A stretch of 64,000 nt of DNA from Talpa occidentalis (GCF_014898055.3 NW_023601433.1:87181106-87245105), one strand, 5' to 3'. Counted from the first letter of the stretch, positions 11,831 to 25,481 are shown. A program made the numbers and translations. The notes: generated by a model from the sequence alone, not told the origin.

Positions 11831-13789
11831 AAACACAAAAAACAAACAAAAAAAAAAACACCTGAATTTCTAGCCTCTCTTGGAAAACTGGCAGATCTGA
11901 CCACACTGGGTCCACAATCCCAGATGGTAACACTCATCTGGAGATGATAGTAGCCACCCCTTTTATACAAGGCAAGGTATCTCCATTTTGCCACAGTCCT
12001 TACCACTCCCTATTACCTGGCCAGCTTCACTCATTTACATGCCTGGTCTCTGTGGGATTTTGAGTTTGTCACCTCTGCTCTAGGTTAAAGATTCCATTCT
12101 TTGGACTGGCATACAAAGTCCTTCCCAGATGGTTCCCAAACTTCCTTTCCTGTCACTTCCTCCCAGTAATAAAATTACTTGTTGGTCTCATAACTTATTG
12201 GCCTCATACTTACATGTTGGTCTCATAACGTCTAATAAATGTGTTCATCAAACATCCACATTTAGCTCCCCCTCTAATCCCAGAGGTCCTTGGAGATAAA
12301 GTCCATGTTCTTGGCAGGAAGGGCAGAGAACAAGGATCTGGGAGATTAACTCCTGCTTTTCCTGAGAGCTTATAGCAGCCATTTTCTCTGTGGACCTTTG
12401 TTCCCAGAGAGTCTGTGAGAAGGTGTTAACTATTGTAGGTGCAACACCCTAAGACCAGTCTGGATGGGTAACTCTGTAACTCTGAATACCTTGAAATAGT
12501 CAGGTTGGATTTTTTCAACAAACAGACATAGTCTTCATTCTTTGGTAGCAGACACTCTCTAAATTCTTTCTTGTAAATATCGGTGCATCCTTTTTACAGA
12601 AAGTCTTGTCATATCACCTTCCTCGCTCTCTGACTTAGCTGAAAGGTTGAGGAAGAAAAAAATAGTTTCCTCTTTCTCTGAAAGTCTATGATTGTTAAGA
12701 GGGAGGCCATGTGAGTGAGGGGCAGGGCGTGGTTGGGAAATCTCTACACCTGCCAATCAATTTTTCTGTGAAGCAAAAACTGCTCAACAAATAAAAGTCA
12801 TAATAACCTTAAACAAAATTTTATTACTGATCTTATTCTTACTCTTAGGTACTAATTACAGTGCCTGGTGTAAAATGGAGGACTTATTGATTTACAAATA
12901 TTTATTAAATGAACCTCTGAGGTGTTTTGGCCAGATGCTCATGGACCCCCAAAATGAGGAGGCTCTTATCTGCTGTTGGAGTTCAGCATTTGTAGGAAAA
13001 ATACAATGAGTACATAGATAACAATAAAAGCTGCTAGAATAAGCAGTTTTAAGCAATATTTCCCAAAAGGTGATATGTGCGACTATTTTAGGTGGCACAG
13101 AATAATATGCACGTGTATTTTGACTCTATAGCTGTAACATTATTTTAATGTGTATTTGGGGATAAAAACTAATTTATCTCTTGGAGTTTTGTGAATGAGT
13201 TTTGTGAGGGGAAGTTAATAAAATTTCTAGGGGCATAAATAGAAGGAACAGACTGAGTGAGGACCATGGAGGAAGGGAAGTTGGAGTGGATATGTAAAGA
13301 ATTGAAATTTAGAATCTATATCACCAAACTATAAAGAATAAAACTGGCCACAATGAACGCGGCTGAATCTGCAGGGGAGCCATTTTGAGTGAGTAGCTTT
13401 GTAAAGAATTAGGAGAGAAAAAGAGAGAAGGGAAGTAAACCTCCCCCTTTCTCTTGCCTATGCTGGAGCCACAACACTACCTGCAGTTGCCCTGAGAATT
13501 CTACAGGCTCAGCACCCATGTTTTCTCTTTTGAGAAGGTTCCGTGGTGAGCTGTAGGGGAAATGAGACCTTTCCAATAAATGAAGTACCAAAACTTCAAA
13601 ATAAAGTTTCTCGTCCTCTCAGATTCCAGTCAGACTAGGGGAAATGTTAGTACTGTCCACCAGCTAACTCAAGCCATAAAGTCGGTTCCCTCTTCTTCCT
13701 CACTCACCATGATCCCCAATTTCTTGATCATATGCCCTAGATCCTTTCCACCTACATGGCTACCACTACTCTAGTCCAAGGTTCTAGAG

Positions 13790-13990
13790 GAATTCAACAA
13801 CCTTCTGATTGGTCCTCCTGCCTCCTATCTTGTTTCTCCTTCAACCCATTCTCCAAAATTCAAATTCAAAGTTGTTACTCACCTGGTTGAGTGTTTCCAT
13901 GGCTTCCTATCATCCTAGCAGGGAATCCAAGATGGCTGACAAAACACCACAGGAAGTGGCCTTGTCACCTCCACCATGAGCCAAAACTGC
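13790..13990 (+). repeat. L2-like fragment
   Basis: 'ccttctgattggtcctcctg' and 'ccatggcttcctatcatcct' resemble the L2 3' region. Diverged, so tentative. Confidence 0.4.
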
Positions 13991-14379
13991 ATTGAGTCTA
14001 CAAAGGGTGTCTTTTAGAAAAGCTGGGGACACACTTCCTTCCCCCCTAGTCCCAGAAACTCATCTTTCATGGGCCTCAGGCTGGATCGACCTCTTCCAAT
14101 ACAACCTTCGACAATAATGGAAATGCTCCAGAATAAACAGATAGCTACTGGGCACTTAGGGTGGGGCCAGTGAGAATTGAGTTTTTGATATGATTTAATT
14201 TTAATTAAATTTGATTAACTGCCACATGCAGTTTGTGGCTACCGTGTAGGAAACCAGGAGACACCACTTCCCCAACCCTCCAGCCTCCTGTGAGTCTCCC
14301 CTCCAGTCTGTGCCATCTTCTCCTCTGTGCCATCTCCATCCACACCCTCACCACACAGCATGGCAATGGTCTACTTGCA

Positions 14380-14515
14380 GGTTTCCCCTCAACCCCAGTC
14401 TCCGTGAACACAGGTGCTGGGTCTGATTCAGTTTTGCAAGCCCAGAAAGTAGCCCAGCGTCTGGCACCCAGGGGACACTCAGCAAGTATGTCTTGAATTA
14501 GTGAATGAATTAGGG
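14380..14515 (+). repeat. L2 3' end fragment
   Basis: 'ccagcgtctggcacccaggg' followed by 'gaattagtgaatgaattag', the typical L2 end. Confidence 0.55.
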
Positions 14516-15059
14516 GACGAACTAGCGAGCCAGCGATTCCAGACTTGGGCAGTGCTCTTGTTCCCTGGCTGCTGAGCAGGAAAAGCAGGTTGAAAGAACT
14601 TGTGAACACACCTGCCGAGCTCATCTGGTGTGAGCTTGAGGCTCTTGGGCCCAGACATGCCACCTTCGCTGATGCTTGGTGAGATAACATTTCACTTTTT
14701 TTGTGACAAGGGCAGGAAGTGGACATTCCTGCGGGGGCCGCCTTGGAGGTGGCAGGAGGAGGAACTGTGTGTCTGTGTGGTATGTTGGGAAGACACACTT
14801 CTCCTCCCTTGCTTTCCTACGAATGCCACACTCACAGCATAACACCAACTGCGGGGGACTTTCCCCCACACCAAGCAAGTCTCTGCCACCACTGGCGTGC
14901 TACCATTCCACTCGACCCTGACACTCTACCTGGAGTTAGAGCAACCCCATGGTTAAAGCTTCAGTTACATGAGACTGTCCCCCCGTACTTGCCAGTTGCA
15001 CGTGGTAGTTCCCCAGGTCACCCTCCCACTCTAATATCCACTTGGCTTCAACTCGAGAT

Positions 15060-15530
15060 TCCCACGAATCCCTCCTTGGGTTCGATCATATGCTAGAACA
15101 GCTGACAGAACTCAGGGAAACACTGACCGATGTTTCCCAGTGTATTATGTAACAGAGGCTCCCAAGTGCGGAAGCTTCTGTCCCCAGGGAGTTGGGGTGT
15201 ACCACATTTCTGGTTTATGGTTGTGTCCACTAACCCAGAAGATCCCCAAACCTATACTATTGGGATTTTTATTTTGGTTTTATCACATAGACATGACATA
15301 ACTCTATTTCCTCCCTAGTGGTCGGGGGTGGAGCGGGAGTGAAAATTCCAAACTTCTAATCGTGGTTTGGGCTTTCTCGTGACTAGCCCCCAACCAGGAG
15401 TCCACCCAGAGCCACCTCAGTAAAGCAAAGGACTCTCCAGGAAATTCCCAGGAATTCAGGAGCGCTGTGCCAGGAACCAGGAGCAGAGCCCAAAATGCAT
15501 ATGTCTTATTGTCTCACGGGCAGGCTCCAG
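15060..15530 (+). mobile_element. Old endogenous-retrovirus-type LTR remnant (ERVL-like)
   Basis: 'tagaacagctgacagaactc', 'ccaaacctatactattggg', 'tcccaggaattcaggagc' and 'gtgccaggaaccaggagcag' recall a mammalian ERVL-class LTR. No retroviral coding sequence is attached. Family and orientation uncertain. Confidence 0.45.
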
Positions 15531-15574
15531 GGACTGTGTTTCCCCAAAATGCCTCCCCAGTCAGGGGCCTGAGT

Positions 15575-16005
15575 ATGTGACTGTAAAAGCTTCCTGTGGC
15601 TGCTGTAACAAATGACTGCAAACTTGGTGGCTTAAAGCAACACAGTTCTGGGCACTTGATGTTTGCAATTAAATAAAGATTTCAAGAGGCTTGCAGTTAC
15701 TTCACAGGCCCTATGGAAGAGTTTGTTCCTTGACTCCTCTGCTGTCCTTGGCTTATGGCCACATCACTCCAATCTCTGCCTCTCTGGTCACATGGTTTCC
15801 TTCGTACAGCTCCTCAAAGGACATGTCTTTGGGATTATGGTCCACCTCATCCCAGGATCCTCACCTTAGCTACTCCTGCAAAGACACTTTTTCCAGATAA
15901 GGTCATAGTCACAGTTCTCAGGGGTGCAGGTATGGACATATCTTTTTGGGTGGGGGTGGAGATGGAGAGAAGAGCATCATTCAACCCACCACGGTTCTTT
16001 TCAAT
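15575..16005 (-). mobile_element. MaLR-type LTR remnant
   Basis: 'ggctgctgtaacaaatgact', 'ttggtggcttaaagcaacac' and the end 'gagcatcattcaacccacca' are the reversed MLT1-like LTR. Confidence 0.65.
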
Positions 16006-16617
16006 GATGCATTTGAAACCTGGAGTTCCTCTTGTTGCCCAATTATTTCCAGCTGCCCTCTCTGGAAAGCAAGAGGAATTACTGACTAAATTTAAGGTTT
16101 AAATGACTTAGCACATTTTCTTCATTTCTGCTCAGTAGTACTGCAACTCAGGAGAAAGCTGGGGGTCCAGAGATTCTGCTTCATAAACCACGGGGGGTTG
16201 GTGCCTGGGGGTTCCCCTGGCCCAACACCAAATCTGACAAGGAAGTCGCTTGCCATTTCAAAATGAGCCTTAAAATTTGCAATTTTTTTTCTTTTTTTTT
16301 TTTAACATATAGAGTATTTTTTAAAAAAGAGAGAGAGCAAGGGATTATAGATTTAAAGATGTCTAAGAGATAAATTAACCAACTGTGTGTACTGTGGCAC
16401 AAATACCACTCACTGTTAACATGTAGGAGATATTTGAGACAATCTGAACACTGATAGACTAATTAAGAATGTTAGAGAATTATCACTTAATTTCTTAGTT
16501 GTCATAATGGTGTGCTGATTATGTTTAAAGAAAGAGCCCTTATCTTTTAGAAATAAATACTGAAATAGATCAAATTATATAATCATTTCATGTAATGTGT
16601 TTAAAAATATTCCAATA

Positions 16618-16937
16618 GGGCCTCCCTGGTGGCACAGCGGTTGAGCGCTGGGTTGCAAAGCTGCCGGCGACCTCTGCGGCGCAGGTTCGATCCCCGGCTG
16701 CTCCCCGGCCACCTGAGGAGGGTCCCACATGGCGCGCAGACCTCTCCTGCCGCCCGCTGCTCCCCTCAGCAGTGTGTGCTTCGGTCTTTCTGCCTGCTCT
16801 GCTCCCCGCTCTGGCTCTGGTGAATTCTCTCACCCTCCCGCGCTTCTGACTGTACCCAGTGCATGTATAAACAAAACAAACAAACAAATAAATAAATAAA
16901 TAAATAACATGCCTCTATTAAAAAAAAAAAGTTAAAA
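16618..16937 (+). mobile_element. SINE type C, full length
   Basis: Target duplication aaaaatattccaatag on both sides. The 3' extension 'aacatgcctctattaaaa' is inside the duplications. Confidence 0.9.
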
Positions 16938-17069
16938 AAAAATATTCCAATAGCAGAGGAAACCAGAAATAGAAAAGGGGAGACTCTTTCATAGTGGTAG
17001 CTGGGTATAGAAACATGAAAGTTCAGGGTCCTCCCTTGCTATCAAGTCCCCTGCTATTAAGTTTCTCTT

Positions 17070-17318
17070 GCTATCAAGCTATCAAGCTATTGCCAGCCAC
17101 TGCAGCATGAGTTCGATCCCTGGTCAGAGAGCTGAACCACATGGCACGGTAGACCTCTCCTGTCTGTTTCCCCACTACTCCCTTCTGCAGTGTATTTCAG
17201 TAGATCAGCCTGTTCTGCTCCCCACTCTGTCTGTGATGAATCCTTCCACACCCCCACACCTCTGGCCTACACCCCAGTTCTTGTATGCCTAAATAAATAA
17301 TAATAAATCTTTAAAAAA
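17070..17318 (+). mobile_element. SINE type A, head missing
   Basis: Begins in the tRNA-like part at 'aagctattgccagccactgc'. The rest of the body and tail is normal. Confidence 0.75.
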
Positions 17319-17685
17319 TTAAAAGAAACATGGACATTCATTGTCCTGGTCTCTCTGCTTGTATTTATTTTCCTTAATAAAAAGTTAAATAAAATTGAAA
17401 ACAACTTAAATTTTTACCCATGGAGAAGGAGATAAATTATAGTGACCCTGTTCAATAAGATACTATGTATTTATTAAAAAGAATAATTATTTGCACTAAT
17501 ATAACACTCCCTTTGGGCCAGCCCTGTTCTAAGCATCTCTGCCATCCATGTAGAATGAGAATGAGTTATAGGTATTGACCCAGAAAGATGTCCAAGATAT
17601 ATTACAAGTGAACCCCCCCCACACACACAGTGGACTTGAATTTCTGTAGCATAATCCTAATTTTTTAAGTTAAAAGAATTATATA

Positions 17686-18006
17686 GGGCCTCTCCGGTGG
17701 CGCAGCGGTTGGGCGCTGGGTTGCGAAGCTGCCCGCAGCCTCTGCAGCGCTGGTTCGATCCCGGCTGCTCCCCGGCCAACGGAGGAGGGTCCCACATGGC
17801 GTGCAGACCTCTCCTGCTGCCCACTGCTCCCCTCAGCAGTGTACTTCGGTCCTTCTGCCTGCTCTGCTCCCCGCTCTGGCTCTGGTGAATTCTCTCACCC
17901 TCCTGCGCTTCTGACTGTACCCAGTGCATGAATAAACAAAACAAACAAACAAACAAACAAATAAATAAATAAACATGCCTCTATAAAAAAAAATTAAAAA
18001 AAAAAA
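17686..18006 (+). mobile_element. SINE type C, full length
   Basis: Exact duplication aaaagaattatata on both sides. Ends 'catgcctctataaaaaaa'. Confidence 0.9.
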
Positions 18007-18024
18007 AAAAGAATTATATATACT

Positions 18025-18195
18025 CATTCACATTGCTGGTAGGAATCTAATATGGAAAAGTTTGGTAGTTCCTCAAAAAGTTAAACACAGAGTTGCTCTA
18101 TGATCTATCCTACTCCTAGGTTTTTTTCTCAAAAGAATTGAAAACAGGACTCAAACATATTCATACATATATGCCCACAGCAGCACTATTTTGTA
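18025..18195 (+). mobile_element. L1 ORF2 3'-end fragment, left part
   Basis: 'cattgctggtaggaatctaa', 'gtagttcctcaaaaagttaa' and 'cccacagcagcactatttt' are standard L1 ORF2 end text. It continues at 18617 after an insertion. Confidence 0.8.
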
Positions 18196-18616
18196 GCTAA
18201 AATTGTGGGAGGGTCAGTTTTATGCCTCAAGTTGGCTGGGCCACTGTGGCCAGATATTTTGTCAAAAATTATTCTGGATGTGCCTGCAAGGGTGTTTTTT
18301 GGGTGAGATTAACCTTTAAATTGGTGGACTTTGCAGAAAGCAGATTGCCCTTTATAATATGGGCGAGCCTCTTCCAATCAGTTGAAGACCTTAATAAGAC
18401 AAAGACTGACCTCCCTCCAATAAGAAGGAATTCTGCCAGTAGACTGGCTTTGGACTTGAGCTACAACATCAGCTCTTGTCTGGGTTTTGAGCCTGCCAGT
18501 CTACCCAGGAGATATTGAATTTGCCAGCCTATAAGGAATGGGGCAATTCCTTAAAAAAATATTTTCTATCTACATACATCTTGTATATTCTATTTCTCTG
18601 GAGAACTCTGACTAAA
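18196..18616 (+). repeat. Unassigned old interspersed repeat inserted in L1
   Basis: 'tcaagttggctgggccactg', 'ccaatcagttgaagacctta' and 'ctctggagaactctgactaa' are phrases of a common mammalian dispersed repeat whose family name I cannot give. It splits the L1. Confidence 0.6.
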
Positions 18617-18870
18617 GTTCATCAGTAGAAGAATGGATAAAGAAAATGGAGTATATCCTTACAATAGAATATTATCTGCCATTTTTTACTCATATTACAT
18701 TCTGTGAGCCTTGAAAACATACTAAGTGAAAGGAAGCAGGTGGGAAAAGGTGACATCTTGTACGATTTCATTTGCAGGTAACATCCAGAACAGGCAAGTC
18801 ATAAAGACATAAAGTATGCTGGAGGTAGAGGAGACCAGAGTGACATTTTAATGGGTTTCTTTTTGGGGTG
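18617..18870 (+). mobile_element. L1 3'-end fragment, right part
   Basis: 'tcatcagtagaagaatggat', 'ccttacaatagaatattatc' and 'ccttgaaaacatactaagtg' resume the L1 text from 18195. Confidence 0.8.
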
Positions 18871-18984
18871 ATGGGAATGTTCTGGATCTGACAGAGGTGG
18901 TGTTTACAGCTGTGTGCTGTATGCTTCTGAAGAATGTTTACTTTAGATGGTTAATTCTGCGTTCTGTAAAGTTAGCTCTCACTT

Positions 18985-19160
18985 ACTGTCTGAGCTACTT
19001 CACCTCTGTAAGCTCCATTTCCTTGTGTGTAAAATGCTCATGATGGCATCCACAACATTCCGACCCGAGGGCAAAAACGAGCTAATCGAGGAAGGCGCTT
19101 AGAACAGTGTACAACAAGAGTGAAGTTAGAAGTCTTAGTTAATATTCCTGTCGTCAGCAC
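18985..19160 (+). repeat. MIR element
   Basis: 'tgagctacttcacctctgta', 'ttccttgtgtgtaaaatgct' and 'gcgcttagaacagtgtaca' follow the MIR consensus. Confidence 0.65.
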
Positions 19161-19732
19161 CATGATATCCACCAATCTGTGACTAATGCTGCAGAAGGAG
19201 AAATTCCCTTTCTGCTATACACATGTCTGCATTGTTTTTCTTGCAAGAAGAAGGTAATCATTTAATCATAGATAAAGGACCTACTTAAATGTATCATAAT
19301 ATGACCCTCAGCGTGTCAATGGGCTTGGCTGGTCTTTGGTTTGACTAAGCAAAGGTGGTTTCACTGTCTAATTTAACAAAGTGCCCATCCCTTTGAGATA
19401 AAATTATATCATGTCTCTGAATCAATACTCCTTTACACTGATTATTTATGGGCCTCTTGTGGCAGAACTGGTTGAGTCCCTTGTCAGTCCTGCATTGCAA
19501 GAAGAGCAATCAACTCTACTGAAGCACTGCTTTGGGGGGCAGAAGCACAGGCTGGTCTTTACTAACCCCTGTCACACCTGCTCCTTCTCCCTTCTCTCCC
19601 TCTTCCTTCCCCCTCCAAACGGGGCTTCTGCGATCAAGATTCTGAGGTTCTCTTTCCGTCTTCCAGCATCCAGTCACCCTCCTTTTGACACAAGCGCCCT
19701 GATTTCCTTGGGCGGTTCATTTATCCCTGAAT

Positions 19733-19999
19733 TTTTTAAAAATTTATTTATTTATCCATACAAAAGCTGGGGTACAGGCCAGAGATGCGGGGGTGAGAGG
19801 ATCCAACAGAGACAGAGTGGGGAACAGAACAGGCAGACTGATTGAAATACACTGCTGAGGGGAGCAGCAGGTGAGTCAGGAGAGATCTGCTTCATCATGT
19901 GAGTTTCTCCCTGGCGAGCCGGGAATCGAACTCGTGCTGCAGAGGCTGTGGATTGCTTCATAGTGCAGTGCTTAACCCCTTACACCACCAGGGAGGCCT
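19733..19999 (-). mobile_element. SINE type A, full length
   Basis: Duplication tccctgaattt on both sides. Head 'ccaccagggaggcc' at the right end. Confidence 0.88.
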
Positions 20000-20154
20000 T
20001 GTCCCTGAATTTGGACTGTCTCTGAGGTGTGGGAGGATTTGGCTCCAACCCTAGGCTCTAGGAATAGACATGAGACCAGGGCTGGCAAATTGGAGCCTCC
20101 ATGCCTGCAGCGACTGTGATTGGCTCAGGCCTGGGCATGCGACTTAAACTAAGG

Positions 20155-20480
20155 AGACACTGTCTTAGTAGGAGATGCTGTAACAAAATACCACAAACTG
20201 GGAGGCTTATAAACAATAGAAATTGATTTCTCACTGTTCTAGCGTCTGAGAAGTCCAACATCCAAATGCCAGCCTTCTGACACTGTCTGTTCATTGCATC
20301 TGCGCATGGTGGAAGGGGGAAGGGGGCTGTCGGGGGTCTCCTAACCGCATTCAGGAGGGCTCCACTTTCAAGACCTCGTCACCTCCCAAGGACTCTACCT
20401 CCCAATCTCATCACCTTGCGGTTAGGATTCAAAATATGAATTTGGGGAGGGAGGACATAGACATTCAGTCTATGTCAGAT
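20155..20480 (-). mobile_element. MaLR-type LTR
   Basis: 'gatgctgtaacaaaatacca', 'caaactgggaggcttataaa', 'acctcgtcacctcccaagga' and 'gacatagacattcagtctat' are the reversed MST/MLT-type LTR. Confidence 0.75.
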
Positions 20481-20629
20481 GCTAAGCTAAGTTGTTTGCT
20501 AGAACTTTTGGAACAGATAATATCGCTTTCTCCTGGGAGTCCCAGATTATTAGAAAATAGCCCAAGAATTTGAGGGACTGTGGAGAAAGCATAGGGCAGG
20601 AGCCAAGAGATGAAAGGGATAATCTGCTT

Positions 20630-20745
20630 TTTAAAAAAGTTTTCAATTTGAAATAATTTCAAATTTACAGAAAAGCCACGCAAAGGAACTCCCACACATT
20701 TACCCAAAACTAGCAAGCATAAGCACTTTCTCACTTGCTTTATAA
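20630..20745 (-). mobile_element. L1 3' region fragment
   Basis: 'aatttacagaaaagccacgc' and 'acacatttacccaaaactag' match the antisense 3' part of old L1 elements. Confidence 0.5.
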
Positions 20746-21941
20746 TTCTCCCAGAGAGAGAAATGTCATTTCATCTTTAGGATCCAGCTATGCCTAAAAC
20801 TGGAATCCACTCCTGAATTCTTTAAATTTTTCTCATTAATTTTTTTCCTAGGCCAGTTTGAATATCAAAAACCCAAGAGGAAAGAGTAACTCTTGAAATT
20901 CATGAGCGAATGGTGACAAAAACTCTCTTCTCAGAAAAAGAATAAATCCTTTCAATTTCATCAGAGCTAACAGATGATATATTTATTGGTTCTGATGGTA
21001 GCTCTGTAGCTTGGGAATAAACTGAGCTCAACTCCCTCATCTGTGAGCCTCTCAATCCACTGGTATATTAAATTCAGTTGCATGGATGTACACGTCTGAT
21101 AATTTATTGCTAATATTAGAGATTGAATTTTTACTTACTTAAAAAATTAGGTTACTCCTGTCTTGTTTCTCTTTGGCTCAGACCTTGTTCTGAGAACTCT
21201 AAAATTTCTTCTGGAATAGGAGAGAGAAAGATCAAATGCCAGCTCATTTAATGGCCATAGTTCATAGTGAGCAACCTTCCATCTTTATTGTAAGTAGTTG
21301 TGAAAATGACACATTTAAAAGTTACAAATTATTATCATATTTTATACACTTGCAGGCATGGGTGGGGTCATCAAAATGTAGGTTTGTTTATGGCTTGTGC
21401 TCTGCGGGGGGCATAGCATCCATTGTGTCTGTCACCGGGTGGGGGAAGGGGGAGCCATGGGACACCTTGAACCAGAACAGTCTTAAGAAACCCCTCTAAG
21501 GCGGCCCTAGCCACCACCCCGTGTCCCTCAGCACTGATTTGAAGCGGCCTCCAATTCAAAATGGCCTAAGTCAAAATGGGGATTTCCTGACTTTTATAAC
21601 TGAATGGTTCAGGGTTAGAGCTGATCTCAGATATGGCTGGAATCAGGGTTCAAATATTCCCCATCTCTCAATTCCCCCCCCTTAAGTCGCAGCAAATGGC
21701 TGCTGCATTTGTGTTGTGTATCCTCTGAGATGCAAGTCCCGCGGGAAAGAGAGAGTCTAGACGCTCCCTCAAAAGTGTGCTGGGATTCACTCTAATTGAT
21801 GTACACTTAAATCTATAATGTTACCTGCAGGACACCTCGTTCCTTAGCCCTGGGTCACAGGGGCTGCTTCTGGGGATGGGCTCCCGAAGGCCCAGTCAAA
21901 CCACAGGGGTAGAATGTTGGGGGAGAAATGAATCCCTACAG

Positions 21942-22211
21942 GGGCCTACCTGGTGGCACAAGGGGTTAAGTCTCAGCACTATGAAGCTATCCGCAGTCCC
22001 TGCAGAGTGAGTTAGGTCCCCACCAGGAAGCTGACCCACTTGGCGCAGCAGAACTCTCCTGTCTCCCCGCTGCTCCCCTCAGCAGTGGATTTCAGTAGAT
22101 CCACCTGTTCTGCTCTTTGTCTCTGGTGAATCCTCTCGCTCCCCACACCTCTGGCCTACACCCCAGCTCTTATATGCATAAATAAAGAAATCTTTTTTTT
22201 AAAAAAAAAAG
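21942..22211 (+). mobile_element. SINE type A, full length
   Basis: 'gaaatgaatcc' before and 'gaaacaaatcc' after form an imperfect duplication. Confidence 0.85.
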
Positions 22212-23468
22212 AAACAAATCCTTCCAAACTAGCATGGACTTGTTACAAAGAGCAGATCCAATCCACCCCAAGGAACCATTTTGAAATGCCAGTCAAGAAT
22301 CAGGTGAGAGCAAATTCCTAGCTGAGGGCCCACCCCACCCCAAAAGTGGAAAAACAAAACCCATGATTTCTTGGACACCCAGAGGATGTTATGACAGGAT
22401 TATCACGTGTGGTTAGAAGTCACCTCCAATTCTTGGGGCTCAAGGCAAACTCTTTCCCTCTGACAGACGGCTTCTCAGAAAGAGTGTCCCAAACAGCCTG
22501 TCCCAACTTCCTCTGCCTGACCGGTCCTGCCGCAGTACTTCCCCTCTGCTTTCAGCCAGATCTCACGTTGTCCCCTCGTCTCTCTTGTGCCAATTTGCTA
22601 GACCACAGGTGTCCCTCCTTTGACAAATATCTGGCTTTCTGATAGTATCACTTAGGAACCAGTGCTGCAGTATAATAGAAAACCCTGTTGCCTTGGTTTA
22701 AACATATGGGGGAGGATTGTTTATCTTTCGCAGAAGAACATACAGGGAAGAGAGGTGTGGGGCGCTGATAGTGCCCAAGGGGCACGACCTGCTGAGGTGT
22801 GTTAGCAATCATTCCATCCAGATGCCCACATTATATCTGTATCAACTCATCAAATAAAAATATTCCTTAGAAAAGAATTTTTAAAAGACCTGCTAGGGTG
22901 ACTGGACACTACTATTAGGAACATTTCCTGTCCAAAATCCTTAGCATCTGTGCCTTGTTCTCCAGCCAGCCCTTTATGGCGGCAAGATGGCGGAACTGCC
23001 TCCTGGTTTATTTTCATGTTCAACCAGAAAAAAGGAAGAAATGTCAAGGCTTTCAAACTTATTAATATGAGGGCTTGCCTTTTGAATTTCAAAGTATTAA
23101 AAGATACATTTTTTAAAGGGTAAAAGCATATCTCATCCAATGACAAAAGGAACAATGCATCAGAGAATTTATTTCACTTGTTAACTAGTAAGATGTGAAA
23201 AACAATTCGAAGGAGAATGTTAAAGCGCACACACAGGCCATCACAGCTACATACACAAGCAATCAGGAATGCAGAGATAAATTTTCACAGAGTTGGTAAA
23301 CTAACCAACAGAGAAATAATCAATTGTAATTGGACCAGGCACAATTTATTTGTACTTCTATGGACAAGAATCAACTGCATTACTTTCTTCCTACAATTTA
23401 TAAAATGGTAAAAATAGCTTAAAGACAATGAAAGATGAAGACGCCCATTTAAAAATCTTTCACAAATG

Positions 23469-23727
23469 GGGCCTCCCTGGTGGCGCAAAGGGTTAAGACA
23501 CAGCACTGTGAAGCCATCCACAGTTTGATCCCTGGCCAGGGAGCTGACCCCACACGGCAAGGCAGACCTTTCCTGTCTCCCCAGCTGCTCCCCTCAGCAA
23601 TTGTATTTCAGTTAATCTGCCTGGTCTGTTCCCCACTCTGTATCTGGTGAATCCTCTCACCCCCACCCCCCACACCTCTGGCCTATATGCCAGTTCTTGT
23701 ATGCATAAATAAATCTTTTTTTAAAAT
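23469..23727 (+). mobile_element. SINE type A
   Basis: Full head, with a short deletion before box B ('catccacagtttgatccctg'). Its tail abuts the next SINE. Confidence 0.82.
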
Positions 23728-23731
23728 AATA

Positions 23732-23980
23732 GGGCCTCCTGGGTTGCACAGTGGGTTGACCGCTGCGCTGTGAAGCTGTCCGCAGCCTCTGCAGTGCGGG
23801 TTCGATCCCGGCCGACTGGTGAGAATCCCACATGGCGCGCCAGATCTCTCCTGTGGCACCCGCTGATCCCCTCAGCAGTGTATTTCTGTCGTCTGCCTGT
23901 TCTGCTCCCTGCTGTCTCTAGTGAATCCTCTCACCCTCCCACGCCTCTGGCTTGTACCCCAGCTCTCGTATTAAAAAAAT
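23732..23980 (+). mobile_element. SINE type A, same orientation, adjacent to the previous copy
   Basis: 'gggcctcctgggttgcacag' begins five bases after the previous tail. Ends at an (AT)n run. Confidence 0.8.
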
Positions 23981-25481
23981 ATATATATGCTATTTGTAAT
24001 CTGCATATCATAATATTTTAAAAAATCTTCCACTAAGTTCCCCAACAGAAGGGACACCCTCTGGATGTACCCATATCTTCACGGACCAGAACCGTTGCTG
24101 CAAGGGAGGCTGGGGAGTCAAGTATCTTTAGCTTGACACGCTGCTATCTCAAGTGAAATAGGGCTGTTATTAAGGAAGTCCATCTCAATTATACACCCAC
24201 TTGGTGTGTTAGATTATTTAATAAATGTTAGCATGTGAGTGTGAGGGTGGTTGCAGTGACATCTGTTGTTTTTGATACTTAAGCATCACTCCCTTTTCTG
24301 GTCATAGGACCTCAGTTTCCCTTAGGATGCACCCTGGCCCCATCCCTCCCAGCCAGCTCCAAAGGAGGGCACTTAACTCCAGATTGTCTAGTTACGGTGA
24401 CTGATTTAGGGAAAGACACAGCTGAAGCTCAGCCTAGCCGATTCAACTTTTGAACTTTCCTTGGAACAAAACTGAGACTTACACTAGAAAATATAAGACT
24501 TAAGCCTGAAAGATGTTTAGTTCATTTCCTGACAATACTTGCTGCACAAGCAGATTCCCATGTCCCTTGCAAGAAGCCCACTGCCTCTCTCAAAAGGCCT
24601 GTGACTTCCTGGTGAAAAGCCATCTCAATATTTATTTAATACGTTGTTTCTCCTCTTGGTACCTGAGAGCCTCCGGGCTGTGGCATATGCTGTGAAGGGC
24701 AGACCTGGGTCTGAATGCCAGTGGTGTCAGGCAGCTCCACCCGGAAAACAGAGCCCCATCTAAGCACTTAGAGGGCAGGAGAACTGCTTCCAAAGGGTTG
24801 ATTACACAGGAAATGGAATTGCTGCAGAGTTAAACAGAGGTGGTGAGGCAAGCTGCAGATGAGCGACAAGAAGCCACCATCTCTAGGCCAGAGAAGGGGC
24901 TATGTTACAGGAGCCCACGGCCCGGGACCCCCTAAAATGCAAAGGGAGGTGACCAGAAAAGGGACTGATGCTTAAGGGAGAGACAGCTACTTCCAGAGAC
25001 ACTGCTCAAGGTGGGATGTGGTGGCTGGGAAGGGGCTTGCCCATTGCTGCCTGCCAGGGGCTGACCCTCGCTGGAAGTTTGGGACCAAGGAAGCCTGGAA
25101 ATGCAAAGTGGAGCAGGAAAAGGCTGAGGAATAGAAGTGAAGATGTTGAGCCTTGTCCACAAGGCTGATCACCTGTTTGTATTCCATCGCCTCCAACACG
25201 CCCTTGATGTAAGATGCACCACTAAGAGAGAAAAAAGTTTGTGTACCGCTAAGCAAAAAAAGCTGCCAGGTAAACTGTGACACAAGGTTGACTCCACCCA
25301 CTGCAGAGCAACTTGATATGTTACAATGTGAAAAATACGCACCTTAAAACCAATGAAATATGCTATTAGCTGTGTGAGCTTAAGCATATGTGAATTTCAA
25401 GTCATATCCATTGAATTCACCAACTGGACACTGAAGACAATACCTACTTCTTGGGATGTTTTGCAAGAATGAAATCAATGG

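Noticed and set aside
15060..15530. Complete endogenous retrovirus
   Set aside because: Only an LTR-like remnant. No gag, pol or env sequence nearby.
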